Source: Fragilaria radians
Taxonomy: Eukaryota; Bacillariophyta; Fragilariophyceae; Fragilariales; Fragilariaceae
Length of the DNA stretch: 16,834 nucleotides
Direction: 5' to 3'
Assembly (NCBI GenBank): GCA_900642245.1
Contig: CAAAJI010000115.1
Location: forward strand, 30,812-47,645
The notes under the pieces were generated by a model, which made no database searches, was not told where the DNA came from, and worked only from the letters and a program-made list of their open reading frames with translations. Each line of letters opens with the position of its first letter. Position 1 is the first letter of the stretch. Shown one piece after another: positions 9,777-16,834 of this stretch. A program made the translations under genes and the position numbers.

Positions 9777-11866
9777 TTATTGGCAGTAGCAGTATATGTT
9801 ATCGTGTGCTGTTTCAAGATCGCAAATTTCTTTGGCCAAAATTACGTTTAGTCCACAATCAATTTCAAGGAACTCTGATCCAAAGTAAAGTCATTAGATC
9901 AACATGGTAGTGGTTAGCTGCAGAAACATGCGTTTATATAATTTTCCAAAGAATGCTAGGATAAATCTTACCTAATGATGACAGCCTCCCGATTTCAGAG
10001 GGGATGAAGAAATCCGATTGTAGGATCAATGATGTAAGTTGAGATAGGTTTCCAATCTCGGATGGAATTTGGCCTGAAATGACCAAATTTTCTGGAAGGA
10101 GTATTTCGTTTAGAAAATTGAGTAAAACCTTTACCTTTCAACTTATTTCCTTGCTGACAAAGTGACTTACTTAATTTTGACATATTTCCAATGTCAGATG
10201 CTATAGATCGTGCATAATTAGGAACAGCTAGATTATCTGAGGAAAATAAAAACAATGAAGAAAAAAGAGCTTGAGTTAACAAACGGTCACATTGAAAGTA
10301 TAACAGCCAGAAACGTGGATAAGAACATACTTTGCCAATCCGCGGTAATCTTTCGTGTGCAAAAAAATATTAGGGCTCTTACCTAAATTGGAAAACTGCC
10401 ATAGATACGATGGAATATCACCGCTCCAAAGTAGGTCTAACGCAAGTGTTTCTAAAATAGATCCACCGAGCCGATTCTTTGTGAGTAAAGTGCAAAATCT
10501 CGTCAGGTTCCGTAGGACAAGGATAAGACTTACGTAACATTGTTAGTTCCTGAATATCAGGAAAGATACGATCATTGTCATTTACTTGATCCCTTAATTC
10601 TAGGTGCGTTAACTTTGTATTAGCTCCAAAATCTAGTTGACCACTTGGTAAGGATAGTTCCAGCCTCAGCGTTTCAAGACGATTCCAGGGCTGAATAATT
10701 TTGCCCACTGAATTTCCGCTCTTGGATCCCCAAATTATTAGACCAAACTCTTCAAGTAGAGTCAAAGAGCTCAACTCCAATGGAATCGTCCCCTCAAAGA
10801 CGATGGGTTTCAAATTCAGTTTTGTTAAATTTCGTAACAATGCAATTTCCGATGGAAGCTGTATACTCTTCAGCCGTACGTCCGAGAAATCTAAGCTTGT
10901 GACATATCGAAAGTTGCGAATGCCATCATCATGACATTCAACCAGAGTCCAATCACAAACATCGTCTTGCGATAACCAAGTTGGAAATTTTTGACTACCA
11001 TTTATGTCACTCTGGCGTCCAAGGAAATGAAAGTACAGCGTCACTAATACAAATCGCTGCACCAAAGTGTCGGTATGTATTGGATATGGATTTAAATCTA
11101 GCTTGTCGTACTGTGAGAGCCAACACAGAGCCACGTTAGCACTGGTGCCAACTTCATCAATGGAGATTGTCAAGTTTGGGTGATAGGAAATAACAATGGA
11201 TCGAAAGTTGTTGTATCGGTTTTGATCTAAATAACTCCCTCCATAACAATCCTCAATAGAAAACAGAGATTCAGGATTGGAAGGACTGTTGAACGATTCA
11301 CTTTGATTCCGAGTGATCAGAGGCACCGTGATAGAAGTAATAAGAATTAGGAAGGAAAAAATAACACATACACCTCGACGAATTCTTATTTGTTGTGTAT
11401 TGTCATGAAAGAGTCGGTCTTCATCTTGTGTGTTGACTTCAGTCTCAAAATTATGTTGAAAGCGATTCATTCGCTCTTGAAATTCCACAAGAATCTCAAC
11501 TTCCGATGGAGTTCCATGTTGGGGGACATCCTCACGGACAACAACAACAGCACCATCCGGTGGTGCCGGTGTCGGAGGCGGAGACGGCGAGTTTCGAGGA
11601 TGTATATATTTCTGACAAGAGATATCTTTGGATACATTCCTTTGAATACTGTCATCTTCTGTTTGGCTAAAGGCACCAGGTTGGTTGTGATGACTAGAAA
11701 CCATGGATGATCGTTGGGCTAAAGTTAATTTTTGATCTTGAGATAAAAAGTCAAGAGATGAACTTAATATAGGATGTGAATCATTCTCTTGATGTTGAAT
11801 GTTATTATCACCATCCATGTCGTTGTAAGAAAGTTTCTGGTCGTTGACATCCTGGTCAGAAAACAT
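9777..11866 (-). CDS. LRR-B: type II membrane protein with extracytoplasmic LRRs (five exons, 561 aa)
   Basis: Inferred exons are 11866-10534, 10451-10383, 10236-10171, 10091-9972 and 9874-9777, with phase 1 introns of 82, 146, 79 and 97 nt. Total is 562 codons including TAA. The start MFSDQDVND matches LRR-A. The cytosolic tail (about 1-165) has HPILSSSLDFLSQDQK, QRSSMVSS, QPGAFSQ, a proline-rich run SPSPPPTPAPP at about 94-104, and FQERMNRFQHNFETEV. A basic RIRR precedes the helix at about 166-186. Outside are cysteines at 207, 248, 304 and 311, sequon NLT at 231, the motif ALCWLSQYDKLDLNPYP, LRRs from about 340 into exon 4 (SGQIPSEIGNLSQL, PSEIGRLSSL), and a cysteine-containing cap with LAKEIC and YCYCQ. 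It is the closest relative of LRR-A and of the broken copy at 13-754. The function is probably cell-surface recognition or protein binding, and the ligand is unknown. Confidence 0.85.
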
Positions 11867-14634
11867 CCTTACGATGATTTATGAAAAAATTTCATTGGTA
11901 GTCTTGAAATATAAAAGTCTTTTGAATCTACGAACAAAAATGGGGAAACCAAGCAACTTCGAACACCGTTCGTTTTTCCTGTCTGGAAGTCATTTACATG
12001 TTATGGTAATACTAGAAAACCAATCAGTTTTGTGCTTCCGAAATACCTTCAGAATTTACAGCATTTTTAAACATTATGACCATTGGATCCTTCACCTTCT
12101 TGACAAGGCAACTTAAAAAATGATGTCCCTGTGTGAACACTCATATTTTTACAAGAATACACCACCTATCTAATTGAAAGACTGTCCTCCATGACAGGAA
12201 TATCCGACGCCAGAAAGGAGAGAAAAGGAAATCTTGGATCCTCTCAATTCTAGTTATCAACGTGCTCTCATGCATGCATGCTTGTCGTCAACAAGTTTGC
12301 AATTTTATCAATTGTTCTGGATATATTTAAAATCGCTAGATTCTACTTCAGATAGCTAATGCACTTGATTGATTTAGATTTTATTATAAAGACGTTTCAG
12401 TTGAAGATCATGTGTGGCGAAAGTCTTGAAAGTTGAAATTGATTTAAGGTCTATCTGCTTCTCCTCTACCAGAGTCAGCACAAAATGAATGAAATATATC
12501 TAAAGATATCTGATTCAAGACTTTGCACTATATCATTTGTGCATCCTTGTTTTGTGAAAGTAAGTATAACACTTTTGTCAACATTCTGTCCATCACCAGA
12601 TATTTCATGAAGATCTCCTTCCCTACTGTTTCTTTTGCAGCAATACTGTTGGGAATTCTAACCATTGTTTTCTCTTGCACTTTGGCCAAGATTAACTAAG
12701 CGATACATGATGAAAGGGAGCAATATTATTATTCCCCGACGTCAATAAAAACATTCCTATAATTGTAGGAAAACTCCCGAATGCGATATGTTGCATGAAC
12801 GCACATGTTTGTCAGGCATGCATTATTAGGTTCCTAAGAAGCTTATTGTCTGATCAGCGATGTGATAAATTAGGAATAAGTTAGAAAACAACTTCACACC
12901 CAAATGTAACTTACTGAGAGAGGTCAGACGCAAAATGACGTATTGCTAAATCTTCAACGTGGCATATCGTTTTTGTACGCAACGTATCATTTTTACGATG
13001 AATGCGTTTTCAAGGTTCTCATGATAAACCTTTCATTTTTTCTTGAGGTACAGATTAAGGATAACTATTATGCAAATTATCAAGTTTTCAGGTGATGATG
13101 ACTTGCCTTTTCCCCATGCTTCTGCTGAACAAAGTCTATGGAGAGCATAATTGCAAAAATTTATGGCATTGGTGAAAAATGGTCCTTACTTGTTACAAGT
13201 TTTCATCAATGGGGAAAATCAGTGCCTTTATTGAAACTTCCATCATTCCATTGCATTTTTCTTATTGATGATTGTCAATAATAACGCATCCATGTTTGTT
13301 GTCAAAACCAAGTTGCATCGTCTAGGGGTTGATACTATCAATCTCCAAATTTCTTCGTTCATAATTGAAGTAAGTACCTTACAATAATCGGAATGGAGAC
13401 AGACTATGTGTGAAGTTAAGCATATTGATTAGTGGGAACATATGTGATTTGCTTGGCAATGTTACGAATAGGTTTTTAGAGTTTTTATCCAACAAAATTG
13501 AGGAAAAGTTATTTACAGTGCAAGCCGATTATGAACAAATATATCAAGTTAATGATTGATACCCGTATTGACCTTATGCACTACATTTCCAACTAACCTT
13601 GAATTGGTTCTTTCAGGTATCCATCGTGATTTTTGGAATAGCGCAATAACGCGCTTATTGACGTTTGCTAAAAAAAGGGTAATGAAATATTATTTTCCGG
13701 AAAAAATCTCTGATGATGACTATAAGCTGAATATTGATCCTTGTCATTAGGTCACGTTACATTAACAAATAGTTTTGATACTTAATAGTATACTTAACAA
13801 TTGAGGTAACTTTGTCGTAATGAGGAGAGCTATTTATCAGCTTCATACTTCATTCAGCTTTCAAGTTAGGCGATTTATGATAAACTTCTGCGATGTAGAG
13901 GAAGTGTATATAACGTTTCATACTTTAACCATACATTGCAGTCAGTTTTGACGCAGTCTTCTTTATATCAACAATCTGCAATGCTAAATTATGAGTTAAA
14001 GTTGAGAAACTTGAATCTTTCTTAAGAAATAGTCGGAACATAGAATCTAAAAATAAACTATGAGACTTCTTGCATTTCTGCAGAAAAGGCTGTTAGGTGA
14101 GACAGTATGGCAAATGCAATTTATGTTGACTAGTAGCTGTGACATGATTGAATGAAGAGACTTTCCTTTAAAATTGCTTACAACAAAATCAGATGTTGTT
14201 TTTGTCTCAAAAATGAAGGGAAATTGAGAATCTTGGCAGAAACCGATGGAACTCATTTCAAATGCATACGATGTTAAATTCATGAGTTTGCGCTTGCCAA
14301 CTGTCAGACGCGTCCTAATTAATATATTAAAGTCCTATCAGTTCTTGGATCAAAAAGCATTGTGCTGCATTAATTGGAATCATATTTGAATTGTCAACTT
14401 TTTTCCTGTTTATGAGTTAGGAAACAATGTGATAATCTCTGCAATCCTTCTGATTTAACCTCCAGAGTCAAATGCATTGGTCTCAATTTGGACTCGAGGA
14501 TTTGAAGAACTGAAGGTTAAACAGCGGAAGTAAAGGATATTTTGCTAAAACCTTTGTCTATAGTATCAAGCAACTTTTATCTTTTTTGCACAATAGATTG
14601 ATTAGCATTGTAGACCTGGTATCTTCAATTTCTG
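11867..14634. other. Long intergenic region between LRR-B and LRR-C
   Basis: About 2.8 kb, AT-rich, with no recognisable gene, tRNA or further LRR exon on either strand. It includes the LRR-B promoter at its left end and the downstream region of LRR-C at its right. Weak signals include a 30-residue signal-peptide-like frame at 12607-12699 overlapping a consensus-like intron at 12560-12640. There are also coding-like pieces between about 13072 and 13750, with a good acceptor at 13616, and a 78-codon minus-strand frame at 14047-14283 without known motifs. None is strong enough to call as a gene. Confidence 0.55.
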
Positions 14635-16720
14635 TTATGTGCAATGCTGAGCTACCATATCCAATCCATTCGACGTAACAGTTACGTCAACATTCTCTTT
14701 TTGGGAAAGAATACAAATTTCATCTGGCACCCCAGAAATCAAACTTGGAAAGTCAATCTGCAAAAGCTCTTTTTTCGTGTTGACATGATGAGTACAAAAA
14801 TTCATTATTCAGACAAGTAACTTAAACTAAACACTAAAAAGTATACTTACGTAGCTTCGAAAGCTTTCCTATCTCAGTTGGAATGAATCCTTCTAAGGAT
14901 TGAGAAGAAACTAGCAGTGTTGTCAAATTTGAGAGGTTTCCAATTTCAGATGGCAAAGTACCTGAAATATCTAATAATTTTAAAGACTCTGAGAAAGAAG
15001 AAAGCTGAGGCTTTGAGACAAGATAACAGATTTATTCCATCTATCGACTTACTTAGATTGGATAGTGATGTAATTTCTTCTGCAAGGATACCTTGAGGAA
15101 GAATAATGCCCAATAACTCTAAAGAAATAAACAAAAATGAGAGACTGAAACTGTTGGCAAGAGTATTTCGTCTTTTCTGACGTGAATCACACCAACTGAT
15201 TCCTACCTAAATTCGAGAACTTCCCTAGATACGTTGGAAAGCTACCCTTTAGGTGGACAAACAATGTAAGGGACTCTGATTAAATTTCGATCACAACAGA
15301 AACAATAATTTGAGAAAGGTGGGAAAGATGCATGATATAAGATCAATCTCGTAACATTAGACATACCTAACGCATTGAGATTCCGCAAGTCTGGAAATGC
15401 ATACGTCCGGAGTCTGGATGGGTCAATTATATGCAGCTGCCTCAGATTTTTCAAACTTGCAAATTGTGGTAAGGATGTCGAAAAGGGAATCTCAAGTCTC
15501 AACTGTTGAAGCTGTGTCCAATGTTTCATGACATTCCCTACATCATTGCCATTCGTGGATGTGGAAAATTTGACTGCAAATTCTTCTAGATGAGTTAAAG
15601 TGCTTAACTCAGTTGGAATTGTTCCCGAAAAGTTGTTGGGGTCAAAGATAAGTTGTCGTAACATTGGAAGTAATGCAATTTCGGATGGAACGTTCTGAGC
15701 ATCCTTTAAAACAATATCTGAGAACGATAAGCTTGTTACATATTGAAAGCCAGTTGTGCTCTTATGACATCCAATTTGAGTCCACTCGCACACATCCTTT
15801 TCAGATAACCAATTTCTTCTAGAAAATATATTATAGTCATTTGTGAGAGTGTCATCATTTCCAAGAAAATGAAAGTAAAGGATTACCACGACAAAGCGTT
15901 GTGCTAGGATTTTCCCATCATTTCCTGTACTCAGATTTAGCACAAGATTATCGTCTTGCGAGAGCCAGCACAAAGCATTGTTGGCACTGATTCCTTGAGT
16001 GTCGATTGATGTCGTCATATTAGGGTAGGTCGAAATGAGAAACGATCGATATATATCATAGTTCTGTTTATCAAACATTTCTCTGAATTGACATTCAGTT
16101 GAAAAAGTAGAAGCATCAGATTCAGGTGGAATATAGCTCGTTGTTACATTAGCATATTGGATCGATAACGGTATTACTAGCGAGAGGACGAAAAGCAAAG
16201 CTATACTGGATATGCATAAGCCCCACCAAACTCTCCTCTTCCTCTTTTGTTCATAATATGTTGGATCCTCATCTTGAATTTGAATTTCTAATTCCAAATC
16301 TTGTCGAAAGCGATTCATTCGATCGTGAATTTCCTCAAGAGAGCTTATCTCTGTTGAGCCCACAAGTGGTCCATCGTCGATAGGCGGGGGCTTTCGATTC
16401 TCCTCTATAACTTGTGATGGTCTTTTGAAATTTGTCATCCATTGATTCTTTTGCATCATCTTTTTCTGTGTCATCCGCGTTACACCATCCTCTTTGAAAC
16501 TATAGGCACCAGGTTGTTGTTGATAAGGATCTCCATCTTGCCGTTTCGATGCCATTGACGATCCTTGGGCCAAGACTACCTTTTGATCCATGGACAGAAA
16601 ATTTAGCAATGAACTCACAATGGGACGATTGCATCGCTCTCTTTCAATATCATCGTCGACACTGGATAAGCATTGGCTCCTTGAGGAATCTACGGATATA
16701 TCGTCAATACAGGAAGACAT
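14635..16720 (-). CDS. LRR-C: divergent type II membrane protein with extracytoplasmic LRRs (five exons, 586 aa)
   Basis: Inferred exons are 16720-15367, 15275-15207, 15118-15053, 14988-14851 and 14768-14635, with phase 1 introns of 91, 88, 64 and 82 nt. Total is 587 codons including TAA. The tail (about 1-164) keeps the family blocks in diverged form: RPIVSSLLNFLSMDQKVVLA, SSMAS, QPGAYS, NRKPPP and IHDRMNRFRQDLELEI. A strongly basic KRKRR precedes the transmembrane helix at about 165-187. The outer head has SFLISTYPNMTTSID, NALCWLSQDD, RFVVVILYFHFLG and NWLSEKDVCEWTQIGC, then LRRs continuing through the small exons (LPSEIGNLSNL, FIPTEIGKLSKL). Exon 4 is 18 nt longer than in the other two genes. 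The last exon uses a purine-rich acceptor (GAAAAAAG), chosen because it alone restores the frame into GVPDEIC and a final HCT; this splice is less certain. It is the most diverged of the four copies. Confidence 0.8.
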
Positions 16721-16834
16721 AATGCAGCTTGACTGGTCTTGGAGTGGCGTGTATCAATTCGGTACGTTTTCGGCTAAGCAATTTTATTTATCATTATACC
16801 TTACGATACCAGGCTGGATTTGAGTATTTATACA

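Noticed and set aside
11390..11710. 106-codon plus-strand frame opposite LRR-B
   Set aside because: It is the antisense of the LRR-B tail and transmembrane region, which is supported by paralogy.
12268..12282. CATG repeat (CATGCATGCATGC)
   Set aside because: Very short tandem palindrome without flanking structure; likely simple sequence.
14047..14283. 78-codon minus-strand frame downstream of LRR-C
   Set aside because: No similarity to LRR, transposon or other families that I recognise, and no splice context; a frame of this length is expected by chance in AT-rich DNA.
1..16834. tRNA genes, rRNA, CRISPR arrays or bacterial operon signals
   Set aside because: I saw no TTCGA-type T-loop in a cloverleaf context, no regularly spaced direct repeats and no bacterial gene organisation. 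The window is eukaryotic with spliceosomal introns.

Overview
The window looks like nuclear DNA from a diatom or close stramenopile. It is AT-rich and carries short spliceosomal introns of 64-146 nt with GTAAG-type donors. It holds a eukaryotic Elongator subunit gene, a Ty3/gypsy retroelement remnant, and a cluster of membrane-anchored leucine-rich-repeat (LRR) proteins of a type I associate with diatom genomes. The lineage call rests on family recognition and has not been tested by a search.

Layout, left to right. At 13-754 (minus) is a broken LRR gene copy that has lost its 5' half. At about 755-3725 (minus) is a decayed, 5'-truncated Ty3/gypsy element: pol linker, RT, RNase H, integrase and a probable 3' LTR. 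At 3817-5869 (minus) is an intact five-exon LRR membrane protein gene (557 aa, here LRR-A). At 7822-9453 (plus) is a complete single-exon ELP3. At 9777-11866 (minus) is a second intact LRR gene (561 aa, LRR-B), convergent with ELP3. At 14635-16720 (minus) is a third LRR gene (586 aa, LRR-C). The gaps 5870-7821 and 11867-14634 contain no gene I can name, only weak coding-like or intron-like signals, reported as findings.

The three LRR genes are paralogues with one plan. Exon 1 is long (1312-1354 nt) and encodes a cytosolic tail with conserved short blocks, one transmembrane helix with no signal peptide before it, a conserved extracytoplasmic head with paired cysteines, and the first LRRs. Exons 2, 3 and 4 are small, all introns are phase 1, and exons 2 and 3 have identical lengths (69 and 66 nt) in all three genes. 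Exon 5 encodes a short cysteine-containing C-terminal cap. This suggests a tandem family of type II LRR surface proteins with a cytosolic interaction tail, expanding and decaying locally around a conserved housekeeping gene. Their ligand and function cannot be read from the sequence. All gene models were derived by eye from splice consensus, reading phase and paralogue comparison.
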